Assembly: GCF_016862515.1 (NCBI RefSeq)
Contig: NZ_BONC01000032.1
Location: 34,095 to 98,094 of the forward strand
Reading direction: 5' to 3'
Source of the DNA: Asanoa iriomotensis
GTDB taxonomy: Bacteria > Actinomycetota > Actinomycetes > Mycobacteriales > Micromonosporaceae
Length of the DNA stretch: 64,000 nucleotides
Of this stretch, positions 7,585-16,945 are shown piece by piece. The number at the start of each line of letters is the position of its first letter. The stretch's first letter is position 1. Made by a program: the position numbers and the translations under genes. The notes below the pieces were generated by a model that saw nothing but the letters and a program-made list of their open reading frames with translations, had not been told where the DNA came from and ran no database searches.

Positions 7585-8148
7585 ATGAGTGATCTCGGAG
7601 CCGTCGGCTGGCCGCCTGAGCCGATTCGGACCGAGCGGCTTGTGCTTCGTGCGTCCGAGGCAAGGGATCGGGCGGCGTTCGTCGAGTTGCTGGCCTCGCC
7701 GGAGGTGCACACCTATCTCGGCGGTCCCCGGGCGCGTGACGAGCTCGAGCGTGACATGCCCGAGGTGCCTGGGCAGCGGCCCGGGAGTTTCGTCGTCGAT
7801 CTCGACGGGGCGATGATCGGTCAGGTTCTGCTCCGGAGAGCGACCGACCACCGCCCGGCCGCCGTCGGGAAGGTCGATCTCGGCTATCTGTTCCTGCCGC
7901 GGGCCTGGGGGTTCGGGTACGCCGCCGAGGCGTGCGCGGCGGCGCTCGGCTGGGTCGACGGTGTCCTTCCCGGCGAGCCCGTGGTGCTCGCCACCCAGAC
8001 CGCCAACGTCGCCTCGATGCGCCTCGCGGCGAAGCTCGGGTTCACCGAGGTCGAGCGGTTCCACGCCTGGGACGCCGAACAGTGGCTCGGCCGGCGGGCC
8101 CCGGTCACAAACTGTAAGGGCGCCCCGTGTGGGGCGCCCTTTCCATGA
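7585..8148 (+). CDS. GNAT family N-acetyltransferase
   Basis: A 187-residue acetyltransferase of the RimJ/RimL-like type (Acetyltransf_3). It opens with the typical PIRTERLVLRASEARDRAAF, then VDLGYLFLPRAWGFGYAAEA, where the acetyl-CoA-binding Q/R-x-x-G-x-A loop is represented by R-x-W-G-F-G-Y-A, and TQTANVASMRLAAKLGFTEV. The substrate is unknown. ATG 7585 begins just before the conserved part; an upstream in-frame TTG at 7531 adds 18 unlikely residues. The last codons run through the GC-rich hairpin at 8116-8142, so the final residues (KGAPCGAPFP) are encoded by the terminator itself; the stop is six bases past it. It is convergent with aceE. Confidence 0.85.
   Translation: MSDLGAVGWPPEPIRTERLVLRASEARDRAAFVELLASPEVHTYLGGPRARDELERDMPEVPGQRPGSFVVDLDGAMIGQVLLRRATDHRPAAVGKVDLGYLFLPRAWGFGYAAEACAAALGWVDGVLPGEPVVLATQTANVASMRLAAKLGFTEVERFHAWDAEQWLGRRAPVTNCKGAPCGAPFP
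8116..8142 (+). terminator. Rho-independent terminator inside the GNAT 3' end
   Basis: AAGGGCGCCCC (8116-8126), loop GTGT, GGGGCGCCCTT (8131-8141), followed by one more T. The stem is perfect over 11 bp and lies between the convergent GNAT and aceE genes, so it could serve both strands. Read rightward it ends in CCCTTTCC. It overlaps the last codons of the GNAT gene. Confidence 0.8.
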
Positions 8149-8159
8149 AATAACCCGAC

Positions 8160-10919
8160 CTACGAGTCGCCGCCCGTTTCGCCGACCGGCGCCGCGTTGA
8201 CGTCGTCGATCGCGTACTTGCGGGCCGCTTCCACCGGGATCGCCGGGGCGATCTCGCCGCGGACCGCGAGCTGCCGCAGCGTCGCCACCGCGACCGACTC
8301 CGCGTCCACGTGGAAGTGCCGGCGCAGCGCGTGCCGGGTGTCCGACAGGCCGAACCCGTCGGTGCCCAGCGACGTGTAGTCGCCCGGCACCCAGCGCGCG
8401 ATCAGGTCCGGCACCGCCCGCATGAAGTCGCTGACCGCGACCACCGGGCCCTCGGCACCCGCCAGCTTGCGGCGGATGTAGGGAACGCGCGGCTCCGATC
8501 CCGGGTGCAGCAGGTTGTATTCCTCCGCCTGCACCGCGTCCCGGCGCAGCTCCGTCCACGACGTCACCGACCAGACATCGGCCGAGACGCCCCAGTCCTG
8601 CGCCAGCAGCTGCTGGGCCTTGAGCGCCCACTGCATGCCCGTACCCGACGCCAGGATGTTGGCCTTGATGCCGGAGCCACCCTCGACAGCGGGGGCGGGC
8701 GAGTAGCGGTAGATGCCGCGCAGGACGCCCTCGACGTCGAGGTCGACCGGCTCCGCGGGCTGCAGGATCGGCTCGTTGTAGACGGTGAGGTAGTAGAAGA
8801 CGTTCTCCGCCTCCTCGCCGTACATCCGGTGCAGGCCGCGCTCGACGATGTGCGCGATCTCGAACGCGAACGCCGGGTCCCACGCCACGACGGCCGGGTT
8901 GGTCGCCGCGATCAGGTGGGAGTGGCCGTCCTCGTGCTGGAGGCCCTCGCCGTTCAACGTGGTGCGGCCGGCGGTCGCGCCCAGCACGAAGCCGCGCGAC
9001 ATCTGGTCGGCCGCGGCCCAGAAGCCGTCGCCCGTGCGCTGGAAGCCGAACATCGAATAGAAGATGTACAGCGGGATCATCGGCTCGCCGTGGGTGGCAT
9101 AGGCCGAGCCGGCCGCGGTGAACGACGCCACCGAGCCCGCCTCGTTGATGCCCTCGTGCAGGATTTGGCCGGCCGTCGACTCCTTGTAGGACAGGAACAG
9201 CTCCCGGTCGACCGGGGTGTAGTTCTGCCCGTGCGGCGAGTAGATCTTCTGCGTCGGGAACAGCGAGTCCATGCCGAAGGTCCGCGCCTCGTCCGGGATG
9301 ATCGGCACCCAGCGCTTGCCGAACTCGCGGTCCTTCATGATGTCCTTGAGCAGGCGTACGAAGGCCATCGTGGTCGCGACCTTCTGCTTGCCCGACCCGC
9401 GCTTGACGTCGGCGAACCGTTCGCTGCCCGGGATCTGCAGCGGGATCACCTTGGTGTTCCGCGCGGGCAGGTAGCCGCCGAGCGCGCGCCGCCGCTCGTG
9501 CAGGTATTCCATCTCGGAGGACTTCGTCTCCGGCCGGATGTACGGCGGCAGATACGGGTTCTCTTCGAGCTGCTTGTCCGTAATGTCCAGGTAGAGCCGA
9601 TCCCGGAACGTCTTCAGATCGTCCAGCGTCAGCTTCTTCATCTGGTGCGTGGCGTTGCGGCCCTCGAACGACGACCCGAGCGTCCAGCCCTTGATCGTCT
9701 TGGCCAGGATCACCGTCGGCTGACCCGTGTGCTCGGTCGCCGCCTTGTACGCCGCGTAGATCTTGCGGTAGTCGTGTCCGCCGCGCTTGAGGTTCCAGAT
9801 CTCGTCGTCGGACATCGACTCGACCATCTTGCGGGTACGGGGGTCGCGGCCGAAGAAGTGCTCGCGGACGTACGCGCCGGACTCTGCCTTGTAGGTCTGG
9901 TAGTCGCCGTCGGGCGTCGAGTTCATCAGGTTGACCAGCGCACCGTCGGCGTCGGCGGCGAGCAGCGGGTCCCACTCGCGGCCCCAGACGACCTTGATGA
10001 CGTTCCAGCCGGCACCCCGGAAGAACGCCTCCAGCTCCTGGATGACCTTGCCGTTGCCGCGGACCGGGCCGTCGAGGCGCTGCAGGTTGCAGTTGATCAC
10101 GAAGGTCAGGTTGTCGAGCTCCTCGCGGGCCGCGACGCCGATCGCGCCGAGCGACTCCGGCTCGTCCATCTCACCGTCGCCGAGGAACGCCCATACGTGC
10201 TGGTCGGACGTGTCCTTGATGCCGCGGTGCTGCAGGTAGCGGTTGAACCGCGCCTGGTAGATCGCGTTGAGACCGCCGAGGCCCATGGAGACCGTCGGGA
10301 ACTCCCAGAAGTCGGGCATCAACCGCGGGTGCGGGTACGACGGCAGGCCGCCACCCAACCCGGCGTGCGACAGCTCCTGGCGGAACCCGTCGAGCCGCTC
10401 CTCGGACAGGCGACCCTCCATGTACGCGCGTGCGTACATTCCCGGCGACGCGTGCCCCTGGTAGAAGATGTGGTCGCCACCGCCCGGGTGGCTCTTGCCC
10501 CGGAAGAAGTGGTTGAAGCCGACCTCGTAGAGCGCCGCGGCGCTCGCGTAGGTCGAGATGTGGCCGCCGACCCCGATCTCGGGGCGCTGGGCGCGGTGCA
10601 CCAGCATCGCGGCATTCCACCGGATGTAGGCGCGGATCCGCCGCTCGACGAACTCGTCACCGGGGAACCAGGGCTCGCGCTCCGGCGGAATCGTGTTGAT
10701 GTAGTCGGTGGTGGTCAGCGGGGGCACGCCGACGTTGCGCTCGCGCGCCCGCTCCAGCAACCGCAACATGACGTATCGGGCGCGCTTGGCGCCGCCCGCG
10801 TCGATGACTCCGTCGAGCGACTCGACCCATTCGGCGGTTTCCTCAGGGTCGACGTCCGGAAGCTGGCTCGGCAGGCCGTCACTGATCACCGGGCGCTTGC
10901 GTTCCGTAGCCACAGGCAT
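8160..10919 (-). CDS. aceE: Pyruvate dehydrogenase E1 component, homodimeric
   Basis: A 919-residue enzyme, full length for AceE. It decarboxylates pyruvate with thiamine diphosphate and passes the acetyl group to the lipoyl domain of the E2 subunit in the cytoplasmic pyruvate dehydrogenase complex. Visible marks are the N-terminal region with the substrate histidine ([20 protein letters not shown]), the thiamine diphosphate motif [13 protein letters not shown] ... [26 protein letters not shown], and the C-terminal transketolase-like domains ([31 protein letters not shown]). The E2 and E3 genes are not in the window. It is transcribed leftward on its own. A second, unrelated E1 (fused alpha/beta type) lies on the other side of the YjbQ gene. 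Confidence 0.97.
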   Translation of the reverse strand: MPVATERKRPVISDGLPSQLPDVDPEETAEWVESLDGVIDAGGAKRARYVMLRLLERARERNVGVPPLTTTDYINTIPPEREPWFPGDEFVERRIRAYIRWNAAMLVHRAQRPEIGVGGHISTYASAAALYEVGFNHFFRGKSHPGGGDHIFYQGHASPGMYARAYMEGRLSEERLDGFRQELSHAGLGGGLPSYPHPRLMPDFWEFPTVSMGLGGLNAIYQARFNRYLQHRGIKDTSDQHVWAFLGDGEMDEPESLGAIGVAAREELDNLTFVINCNLQRLDGPVRGNGKVIQELEAFFRGAGWNVIKVVWGREWDPLLAADADGALVNLMNSTPDGDYQTYKAESGAYVREHFFGRDPRTRKMVESMSDDEIWNLKRGGHDYRKIYAAYKAATEHTGQPTVILAKTIKGWTLGSSFEGRNATHQMKKLTLDDLKTFRDRLYLDITDKQLEENPYLPPYIRPETKSSEMEYLHERRRALGGYLPARNTKVIPLQIPGSERFADVKRGSGKQKVATTMAFVRLLKDIMKDREFGKRWVPIIPDEARTFGMDSLFPTQKIYSPHGQNYTPVDRELFLSYKESTAGQILHEGINEAGSVASFTAAGSAYATHGEPMIPLYIFYSMFGFQRTGDGFWAAADQMSRGFVLGATAGRTTLNGEGLQHEDGHSHLIAATNPAVVAWDPAFAFEIAHIVERGLHRMYGEEAENVFYYLTVYNEPILQPAEPVDLDVEGVLRGIYRYSPAPAVEGGSGIKANILASGTGMQWALKAQQLLAQDWGVSADVWSVTSWTELRRDAVQAEEYNLLHPGSEPRVPYIRRKLAGAEGPVVAVSDFMRAVPDLIARWVPGDYTSLGTDGFGLSDTRHALRRHFHVDAESVAVATLRQLAVRGEIAPAIPVEAARKYAIDDVNAAPVGETGGDS

Positions 10920-11067
10920 TCCTCAGATTGTGGGGACGACTGACATTTCGGAGCCAAGTGTCCCGGGTGTGGGATTCGTCTCCAACGCCATCCTGCCCCG
11001 TTTCTCGCCTCGGCGTCACGTCGCGTACTGCCAGACGCGACTCTCGACACAGATACCCACCGGTAAC

Positions 11068-11475
11068 TCATCCCGGAAGGAACGAAAACCGGACCTGTCG
11101 GACAGCGTTGTCACCGTTGGTGTCGACCAGGCAGATGGACTGCCAGGTGCCCAGGGCGAGCCGGCCGCGCAACACCGGGATCGAGGCGTACGGGGCGACG
11201 AACGCCGGCAGCACGTGATCACGCCCGTGACCGGGGGATCCGTGCCGATGCCGCCAGCGGTCGTCGGCCGGCAGGAAGCCGTCGATCGCGGTCAGCAGGT
11301 CGGGGTCGTCGGTGCCGGAACCGCTCTCGATGATCGCGATGCCGGCGGTGGCGTGCGGGACGAAAACGTGCAGCAGCCCGTCGCCCTCGCCGGAGACGAA
11401 CTGCTGCGCCTCCGCCGTGACGTCGCGTACCGCCGGGCGGCGGCCCGTCTGGACCGTGATCACCTCACTCCGCAT
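11068..11475 (-). CDS. YjbQ/UPF0047 family protein
   Basis: A 135-residue protein of the secondary thiamine-phosphate synthase/YjbQ family (UPF0047). Typical parts are DVTAEAQQFV, GLLHVFVPHATAGIAIIESG, the histidine-rich centre (DDRWRHRHGSPGHGRDHVLP), APYASIPVLRGRLALGTWQS and ICLVDTNGD. The enzyme from E. coli has weak thiamine-phosphate synthase activity; the physiological role is unsettled. ATG 11475 is chosen because it gives the family length. The gene is divergent from the fused E1 gene, with about 90 bases between them. Confidence 0.88.
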   Translation of the reverse strand: MRSEVITVQTGRRPAVRDVTAEAQQFVSGEGDGLLHVFVPHATAGIAIIESGSGTDDPDLLTAIDGFLPADDRWRHRHGSPGHGRDHVLPAFVAPYASIPVLRGRLALGTWQSICLVDTNGDNAVRQVRFSFLPG

Positions 11476-11566
11476 CCGGATAAGTCTAGTGATCATCAAC
11501 GGTTCGCATGGGGCGAGTGGGGCAGGTGACTGGCCGTGAGTGGTGCCCGTCGGTAATGCTTTCGAC

Positions 11567-13810
11567 GTGACCACGCCGCAAGATCTCGACGAACGGTTCC
11601 GGGCGGCGGTCGGCGAGCTGACCCCCGGCACCGCCGGCCTCCCCGACGGGATGCCGCGCGAGCTGGTGCTGGCCGTGTTCGACGCCCAGCTGACCAGCCG
11701 CCATCTCGACCTGGCCGCGCGCTGGTTGCGCAGCTTCGGCGAAGGCTTCTACACGATCGGGTCCGCCGGCCACGAGAGCAACGCGGCCGTCGCCGCCGCG
11801 CTCCGGCACACCGACCCCGCGTTCCTGCACTACCGGTCCGGCGCGTTCTACGCCGCCCGGGTGGCGCAGGGCGGCGGGACCGAACCGGTCGCCGACGCCG
11901 CCCGCGACGTGCTGCGCGGGGTCGTGGCCTCGGCGCTGGAGCCGGTCGCCGGTGGCCGGCACAAGGTGTTCGGCAACGCCGCGCACCACGTGGTGCCGAC
12001 GACCTCGACGATCGCCTCGCACCTGCCCCGCGCGGTGGGCACCGCCTTCGCGATCGAGCGCCTCCGCAAGGTCAACGGCCACGGCAACGGCGCCTCGGGT
12101 ACGCCGTGGCCGGCGGACGCGCTGGTCGTGTGCTCGTTCGGCGACGCGTCGGTCAACCACGCGACCGCCGCCGCGGCGTTCAACACCGCCGGCTGGATCG
12201 ACCACACCGGCCTGCGCCTGCCGCTGCTGCTGGTCTGCGAGGACAACGGCATCGGGATCAGTGTGAAGTCACCCCAGGGCTGGGTCGAGGCCACCTTGCG
12301 GGGCCGGCCCGGGCTGAAGTATTTCGGCGCCGAAGGAGATGACCCGGCCGGTGCCTATGCCACCGCGGTGGCGGCCGCCGAGCACGTGCGGCGGACCCGC
12401 CGGCCGGCCGTGCTGCACCTGCGGACGGTGCGGTTCATGGGTCATGCGGGCGCCGACGCCGAGGTCGGCTACCGACCGGCCGCCGACCTGGACCGGGACC
12501 TGACCCGCGACCCGGTCGTCGCGACCGCGCGGCTCCTCGTCTCGTCAGGGTTGTCGACGCCGGAGGAGGTGCTCGCCCGCTACGACGAGGTCGGCTGGCA
12601 GGTGCGCAAGGTCGCCGAGGAGGTGCTGGGCGAGCCGAAGCTGGCCGGGGCGGCGGAGATCGTCGCCACGCTGGCGCCCCGGCGGCCGGCGCGCGTCGCG
12701 CGTACCGTGGCCGATCTGTCCGGATCGGCGACCGCGGACCGCGCCGCGGCGTTCGGTGGGCGCCTCCCCGAGGAGGCCGGCCCGCTCACGCTGGCGCAGA
12801 CGATCAACGCGACGCTCGCCGACGGCCTGCTGACCAACCCGACGATGGCGGTCTTCGGCGAGGACGTGGCGCTCAAGGGCGGCGTGTACGGGGTGACCAA
12901 GGGCCTGCGCGAGCGGTTCGGCGCGACCCGGGTCTTCGACACGCTGCTCGACGAGACCTCGATCCTGGGCCTGGGCCTCGGCGCGGGGCTGGCCGGGATG
13001 CTGCCGGTGCCGGAGATCCAATACCTCGCCTACCTGCACAACGCCGAGGACCAGTTGCGCGGCGAGGCGGCGACCATGCAGTTCTTCTCGGGCGGGGCCT
13101 ACCGCAACCCGATGGTGGTGCGGATCGCCGGGCTCGCGTACCAGGAAGGTTTCGGCGGGCACTTCCACAACGACAACTCGGTTGCCGTCCTGCGGGACAT
13201 CCCGGGCCTGGTGGTGGCGGTGCCGGCCCGCGCCGACGACGCCGCGCCGCTGCTGCGCACCTGCCTGGCCTCGGCGGCCGTCGACGGCAGCGTCTGCGTG
13301 TTCCTGGAGCCGATCGCGCTCTACCACACGCGCGACCTCTACGAGGACGGCGACAACGAGTGGCTGGCGCCGTATCTCGGCCCGGCGTCGTGGGCGGACG
13401 CGCACGTGCCGATCGGACGGGCGCGCGTCTACCACGTCGGCTCGGCCGAGGACTTGACGATCATCACGTTCGGCAACGGGGTACGGATGTCGCTGCGGGT
13501 CGCCGCCCGGCTCGTCGAGGAGGGCATCGGCGCGCGGGTGGTCGACCTGCGCTGGCTCGCCCCGCTGCCGGTCGCGGACGTGATCCGTGAGTCCTCCGCT
13601 ACGGGCCGCGTTCTTGTCGTGGACGAGACACGTCGATCCGGCGGGGTCGGCGAGGGAGTGCTGGCGGCCCTGGTCGACGCCGGATATGTCGGATCTGTTA
13701 GCCGGATCGCGTCCGTCGACTCGTTCGTCCCGCTCGGCCCAGCAGCCAGAGAAGTCCTGGTCGCAGAGGATGCCATCACTCAGGGTGCCCGAGCCCTCCT
13801 GGCACGGTAA
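11567..13810 (+). CDS. Fused E1 alpha/beta subunit of a 2-oxoacid dehydrogenase
   Basis: A 747-residue fusion of the two E1 chains of a branched-chain-type 2-oxoacid dehydrogenase. Residues 1 to about 385 are the alpha part: [33 protein letters not shown] and the thiamine diphosphate motif, here [15 protein letters not shown] ... [13 protein letters not shown]. Residues from about 400 are the beta part: [59 protein letters not shown] and the C-terminal transketolase domain. It likely oxidises branched-chain or related 2-oxoacids. No E2 or E3 gene is next to it. Start GTG 11567 begins at the conserved N-terminus; an in-frame GTG at 11540 would add nine residues. Confidence 0.9.
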   Translation: MTTPQDLDERFRAAVGELTPGTAGLPDGMPRELVLAVFDAQLTSRHLDLAARWLRSFGEGFYTIGSAGHESNAAVAAALRHTDPAFLHYRSGAFYAARVAQGGGTEPVADAARDVLRGVVASALEPVAGGRHKVFGNAAHHVVPTTSTIASHLPRAVGTAFAIERLRKVNGHGNGASGTPWPADALVVCSFGDASVNHATAAAAFNTAGWIDHTGLRLPLLLVCEDNGIGISVKSPQGWVEATLRGRPGLKYFGAEGDDPAGAYATAVAAAEHVRRTRRPAVLHLRTVRFMGHAGADAEVGYRPAADLDRDLTRDPVVATARLLVSSGLSTPEEVLARYDEVGWQVRKVAEEVLGEPKLAGAAEIVATLAPRRPARVARTVADLSGSATADRAAAFGGRLPEEAGPLTLAQTINATLADGLLTNPTMAVFGEDVALKGGVYGVTKGLRERFGATRVFDTLLDETSILGLGLGAGLAGMLPVPEIQYLAYLHNAEDQLRGEAATMQFFSGGAYRNPMVVRIAGLAYQEGFGGHFHNDNSVAVLRDIPGLVVAVPARADDAAPLLRTCLASAAVDGSVCVFLEPIALYHTRDLYEDGDNEWLAPYLGPASWADAHVPIGRARVYHVGSAEDLTIITFGNGVRMSLRVAARLVEEGIGARVVDLRWLAPLPVADVIRESSATGRVLVVDETRRSGGVGEGVLAALVDAGYVGSVSRIASVDSFVPLGPAAREVLVAEDAITQGARALLAR

Positions 13811-13955
13811 GTTTCCCGGGGGACCCGAAAAGTCCGTGTCGAAGATCCGGCGCGCCGGAAAATCGAGCACGGATCGGTCGGTGCGCCACTTGCGCGCGAG
13901 CCGCCGACTGTGTGGACTTTGCGGGAACTACAACGAGCGAGGGAGGCACGCAACA

Positions 13956-14390
13956 GTGAGCGCGACCGCAGGTCAGGCCGCCGACGGCGTACGCAGCCTG
14001 GCGGACCGGTTCGGCATCGAGCCGGGGATGGTCGTCATGGAGATGGGGTACGACGACGACGTCGACCAGGATCTCCGCGACGCCCTGACCGACCGCGCAG
14101 GTGAGCTGGTCGACGAGGACACCGACGAGGTGGTCGACGCGGTGCTGCTCTGGTACCGCGACGGCGACGGAGACCTCTTCGAGATGCTCGTCGAGACGCT
14201 CAGCCCGCTGGCCGGCAACGGCGTCGTCTGGCTGCTGACGCCCAAGGCCGGGCGCCCCGGGCACGTCGAGCCGAGCGAGATCACGGAGCTGGCACCGACA
14301 GCGGGCTTGCAGCAGACGTCGACGGTCAACGCCGGCAAGGACTGGAGCGCCGCACGCCTGGTCGTGCCGCGCGGGTCCCGCAAGAAGTAG
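13956..14390 (+). CDS. DUF3052 family protein
   Basis: A 144-residue soluble protein with the DUF3052 layout: SLADRFGIEPGMVVMEMGYD, a very acidic centre (DDDVDQDLRDALTDRAGELV), DEVVDAVLLWYRDGDGDLFE and the end VEPSEITELAPTAGLQQTST. The function is unknown. GTG 13956 is supported by GGGAGG at 13941-13946. It lies eight bases before the peroxiredoxin gene, and the order DUF3052, AhpE-like peroxiredoxin, tRNA-Val is one I recall from related actinomycetes, downstream of aceE. Confidence 0.9.
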   Translation: MSATAGQAADGVRSLADRFGIEPGMVVMEMGYDDDVDQDLRDALTDRAGELVDEDTDEVVDAVLLWYRDGDGDLFEMLVETLSPLAGNGVVWLLTPKAGRPGHVEPSEITELAPTAGLQQTSTVNAGKDWSAARLVVPRGSRKK

Positions 14391-14397
14391 GGGCGCG

Positions 14398-14862
14398 ATG
14401 CTCGAAGTCGGCACGCCGGCACCGGACTTCACACTCAAGGACCAGAACAACCAGGAGGTACGACTGTCGTCGTACCTCGGGTCCCGTCCGGTCCTGTTGG
14501 TCTTCTACCCGCTGGCCTTCACGGGCACCTGCGGCGGCGAGATGGCAGCGCTGGAGAAGGCGCTGCCGGCTTTCGCGTCGGCGGGCGTCGAGGTGCTGAC
14601 GGTCAGCGTGGACTCGGCGTACGCGCACAAGATCTGGCTCGACCGCGAGTCCTGGTCGATGCGCATGCTGGCGGACTTCTGGCCACACGGCGGCGTCGCG
14701 TCGTCCTACGGCGTCTTCAACGCGAGCGCCGGTTTCGCGGACCGAGGCACCTTCCTGATCGACCGGGCCGGTGTGATCAGGTGGTCGGAATGCCTCGGGC
14801 CGGGCGAGTCGCGGGACACGACCGCGTGGCTGTCCGCGGTAGCCACCCTGGACGACGGCTGA
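14398..14862 (+). CDS. ahpE: AhpE-type peroxiredoxin
   Basis: A 154-residue one-cysteine peroxiredoxin of the AhpC/TSA superfamily that reduces hydrogen peroxide, organic peroxides or peroxynitrite in the cytoplasm. The active-site motif P38-L-A-F-T42-G-T-C45 carries the peroxidatic C45, at the same number as in mycobacterial AhpE. C45 is followed by GGEMAALE, and the end has RGTFLIDRAGVIRWSECLGP, with a catalytic-region arginine earlier (RESWSMRMLAD). The resolving partner is probably mycothiol/mycoredoxin, an inference from the family. It follows the DUF3052 gene by eight bases, so the two form an operon. Confidence 0.92.
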   Translation: MLEVGTPAPDFTLKDQNNQEVRLSSYLGSRPVLLVFYPLAFTGTCGGEMAALEKALPAFASAGVEVLTVSVDSAYAHKIWLDRESWSMRMLADFWPHGGVASSYGVFNASAGFADRGTFLIDRAGVIRWSECLGPGESRDTTAWLSAVATLDDG

Positions 14863-14896
14863 CCACCCGATGGTCGGGTAAGCTTCGGCCGGTCCG

Positions 14897-14968
14897 GGGC
14901 GCGTAGCTCAGCGGAAGAGCACTCGCCTTACAAGCGAGGGGTCGCAGGTTCGAAACCTGCCGCGCCCA
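14897..14968 (+). tRNA. tRNA-Val, anticodon UAC (second copy)
   Basis: A 72-base tRNA: acceptor arms GGGCGCG and CGCGCCC with discriminator A, D arm GCTC ... GAGC, anticodon stem-loop CTCGC-CTTACAA-GCGAG, T arm GCAGG-TTCGAAA-CCTGC. The last T-loop base is A where a pyrimidine is normal, and copy one has C there. CCA is not encoded. The two copies face away from each other across 10.4 kb, and their identity continues six bases past the 3' ends (CCCGAA). Confidence 0.92.
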
Positions 14969-14969
14969 C

Positions 14970-15026
14970 CCGAATGGCTTCCTAGTTCGTGTCCGCTCCG
15001 CGGCCACGAACTAGGAAGCCATTCGG
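14970..15026 (+). terminator. Long perfect hairpin after tRNA-Val
   Basis: A 22-bp perfect inverted repeat: the left arm (14970-14991) starts CCGAATGGCTTCC and the right arm (15005-15026) ends GGAAGCCATTCGG, with a 13-base loop. It starts one base after the tRNA 3' end. It has no following T run, which is common for actinomycete terminators. The stem is unusually long for a simple terminator. Confidence 0.6.
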
Positions 15027-15139
15027 CATTCCGATTCCGGGGGCGACCCCCGGAGACCCCACGATGGGTGGGCGCGGTCCGCGGTATGCGGGAGGCACTG
15101 TGGCCCGAGCTGATGTCCGCACGGAGCCAGGGCTACTGG

Positions 15140-15643
15140 TCAGGTGTTCACCAGCCACTGTTGCCCGTCGATGAGTTCGCGAACCGCGTCGAGGTGTCCG
15201 GCGTGGCAGGCGGTCTCAGTGATCACATGGAGCAGGACATCCCCAACATTGTGCAGGCGCCACTCACCCTCGGGAAAGGGCCACCAGGCCAGGTCGGCAT
15301 CTGGCGATGAGGCGGCGATGACGGCATCTGCCAACGAAGCCTCATGGCGATAGCGGTCAAGGACGTCGGCGGCCGGCAGCCCGGGATCCACCTGCCATGC
15401 GCTGCCTTGGCTGCCCACCTGGTCGATGACCACCGGATCCCCAGCCACAGCGGCACGGAAGTACAACCGCTCCACCGACAGCGTGAGGTGCTGCACCATC
15501 CCCACGCAGCTCCACCCAGAGGGCAGCACGGGGCGCCGTAGCGCCTCATCGCTCAGGCCTTCCACGGCACCCAGCACGTGGTCTCGCTGCCTCTGGAGGC
15601 ACTGCATCAACGCGGTGATCTCGGCGTCGACTGCCACCGTCAT
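15140..15643 (-). CDS. DinB/DUF664 family protein
   Basis: A 167-residue four-helix protein of the DinB superfamily, DUF664 branch. Metal-ligand candidates are H52 (GMVQHLTLSVERLYFRA) and H147/H150 (TETACHAGHLDAVRELIDG), matching the three-histidine site of the fold. PSGWSCVGMVQH and LAWWPFPEGEWRLHNV are typical. Relatives include mycothiol-dependent enzymes; the substrate here is unknown. It is divergent from the ArsR operon across an 83-base gap containing the 40-bp palindrome, so it may be under the same repressor. Confidence 0.85.
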   Translation of the reverse strand: MTVAVDAEITALMQCLQRQRDHVLGAVEGLSDEALRRPVLPSGWSCVGMVQHLTLSVERLYFRAAVAGDPVVIDQVGSQGSAWQVDPGLPAADVLDRYRHEASLADAVIAASSPDADLAWWPFPEGEWRLHNVGDVLLHVITETACHAGHLDAVRELIDGQQWLVNT

Positions 15644-15681
15644 CTCTGAACCTCCCGGACACGACGCTTCTTCACGGATTT

Positions 15682-15721
15682 GAATGTAACCTTGCGGGTA
15701 CGTACCCGCAAGGTTACATTC
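15682..15721. promoter_or_regulatory. Perfect 40-bp palindrome, probable ArsR-family operator
   Basis: GAATGTAACCTTGCGGGTAC is followed directly by its exact reverse complement, with no spacer. It ends five bases before the ATG of the ArsR-family gene and 38 bases from the start of the divergent DUF664 gene. A site this symmetric next to a dimeric repressor gene is probably its operator. In RNA it would also fold into a hairpin at the start codon. Confidence 0.8.
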
Positions 15722-15726
15722 GCATC

Positions 15727-16044
15727 ATGGACGTCGTGTTGCACGCGCTGGCAGACGAGAGCCGGCGCACGGTTCTCGAGATTCTCCGCGACCACCAGGC
15801 GAGTGCAGGAGAGTTGGCCGAGGCTCTCCCGATCGCTCGCCCGGGCGTGTCCCGGCATCTCCGCGTGCTGCGGGAGGCCGGGCTGGTCGAGGTACGCCAG
15901 GACGCGCAGCGCCGGATCTACACACTCCGCCCGGAGCCGCTCGTCGAGGTCGACGAGTGGCTGGGAGAGTACCGCCGGCTCTGGGAGAACCGGCTCGACG
16001 CTCTTCATGCTGAGATCGCACGAGGAAAGAAGGCACGACGATGA
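15727..16044 (+). CDS. ArsR family winged-helix repressor
   Basis: A 105-residue winged-helix protein: MDVVLHALADESRRTVLEIL, then the recognition helix ARPGVSRHLRVLREAGLVEV, and the wing RQDAQRRIYTLRPEPLVEVD. No metal-binding ELCVCDL-type motif or other cysteine cluster is present, so it belongs to the non-metal ArsR group that usually precedes an SRPBCC/AHSA1 gene. It probably represses its own operon through the 40-bp palindrome just upstream. Its end overlaps the next start by four bases (ATGA). Confidence 0.92.
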   Translation: MDVVLHALADESRRTVLEILRDHQASAGELAEALPIARPGVSRHLRVLREAGLVEVRQDAQRRIYTLRPEPLVEVDEWLGEYRRLWENRLDALHAEIARGKKARR

Positions 16045-16565
16045 CCACGATCGCGACGATGCGAACGCTCGACGAGACCCGCGGAGCAGTCAGGGTCGAG
16101 GACCTTTACGACACGGACATCGGCGACCTCTGGCAGGCGTGCACGACGCCCGAGCGGCTGGCCAGCTGGATCGCCCGGGTCGACGGCGACATGCGGGTCG
16201 GCGGCACGATCCAGACCGTCTTCACGAGCAGCTGGACCGGTCCGGCGCGCATCGAGGTGTGCGATGCGCCCCACCACCTGCTGCTGACGACGGAGCCGGG
16301 CACGGACGACGAGGGGCAGATCGAGGCGTGGCTGACCGAGGAGGGCTCGAAGACCCGGCTGGTGGTCGAGGAGCGCGGCCTGCCGATGAGGCATCTCCCG
16401 TTCCACGCCTCTGGTTGGCGGGTCCACCTCGAGGATCTCGGTCGGTCGCTGGAGGTCGACGGCCCGGTCCATCCGGAGGGCTGGAGCTCCGATGCCGGAG
16501 CGCCCGGCTGGAAGGAACGCTGGGAAGAGCTCACGCCGACATACCAGCAGATGGAAATCGGTTGA
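16041..16565 (+). CDS. SRPBCC (AHSA1-like) domain protein
   Basis: A 174-residue START/AHSA1-like protein with a hydrophobic-ligand fold. The stretches DTDIGDLWQACTTPERLASW, VGGTIQTVFTSSWTGPARIE and the C-terminal helix (HLPFHASGWRVHLEDLGRSL) fit the family. The ligand is unknown. It overlaps the ArsR gene by four bases and the VOC gene by one, so the three are translated together under the same repressor. Confidence 0.88.
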   Translation: MTTIATMRTLDETRGAVRVEDLYDTDIGDLWQACTTPERLASWIARVDGDMRVGGTIQTVFTSSWTGPARIEVCDAPHHLLLTTEPGTDDEGQIEAWLTEEGSKTRLVVEERGLPMRHLPFHASGWRVHLEDLGRSLEVDGPVHPEGWSSDAGAPGWKERWEELTPTYQQMEIG

Positions 16566-16945
16566 TGTCGGACCTGATCAGGCTCAGCCTGACGACAGTC
16601 AATGCGCCCAACGCGATCGCGCTCGCGCGGTTCTACGCCGAGATCACCGGCGGGGTCGCGAAGGGTGACGAGCACTGGGCGCTCGTCGAAGGGCCGAACG
16701 GTGACATCGGGTTCCAGCAGATCGACGACTACCGGCCACCCACCTGGCCGGATGACGAGGTGGGGATGCAGATGCACCTCGAGTTCTTCGTCGACGACCT
16801 GGTGGCGACCGGAGCGCGTGTGCTGGCCGCCGGCGCTACCCGATTCGAGCATCAGCCCAACGCGGACCATTGCTTCGTGTACGCCGACCCGGCCGGGCAT
16901 CCGTTCTGCCTGTCCATGTGGGGCGCCCCGAGAGTCGGCGACTGA
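16565..16945 (+). CDS. VOC (glyoxalase-like) family protein
   Basis: A 126-residue VOC-superfamily protein with paired beta-alpha-beta-beta-beta units: LTTVNAPNAIALARFYAEIT at the start, MQMHLEFFVDDLVATGARVL in the middle and YADPAGHPFCLSMWG at the end. H/E positions fit a possible metal site (H in MHLEFF, E in LEFF). Its substrate is unknown; it may be a resistance or dioxygenase-like enzyme. Start ATG 16565 overlaps the stop of the SRPBCC gene (TGATG). Confidence 0.88.
   Translation: MSDLIRLSLTTVNAPNAIALARFYAEITGGVAKGDEHWALVEGPNGDIGFQQIDDYRPPTWPDDEVGMQMHLEFFVDDLVATGARVLAAGATRFEHQPNADHCFVYADPAGHPFCLSMWGAPRVGD

Noticed and set aside
8310..10943. An 877-codon upper-strand frame opposite aceE, and a 987-codon lower-strand frame at 7012-9975
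   Set aside because: Both are shadow frames of aceE and of its neighbour; the translations are low-complexity and lack any motif.
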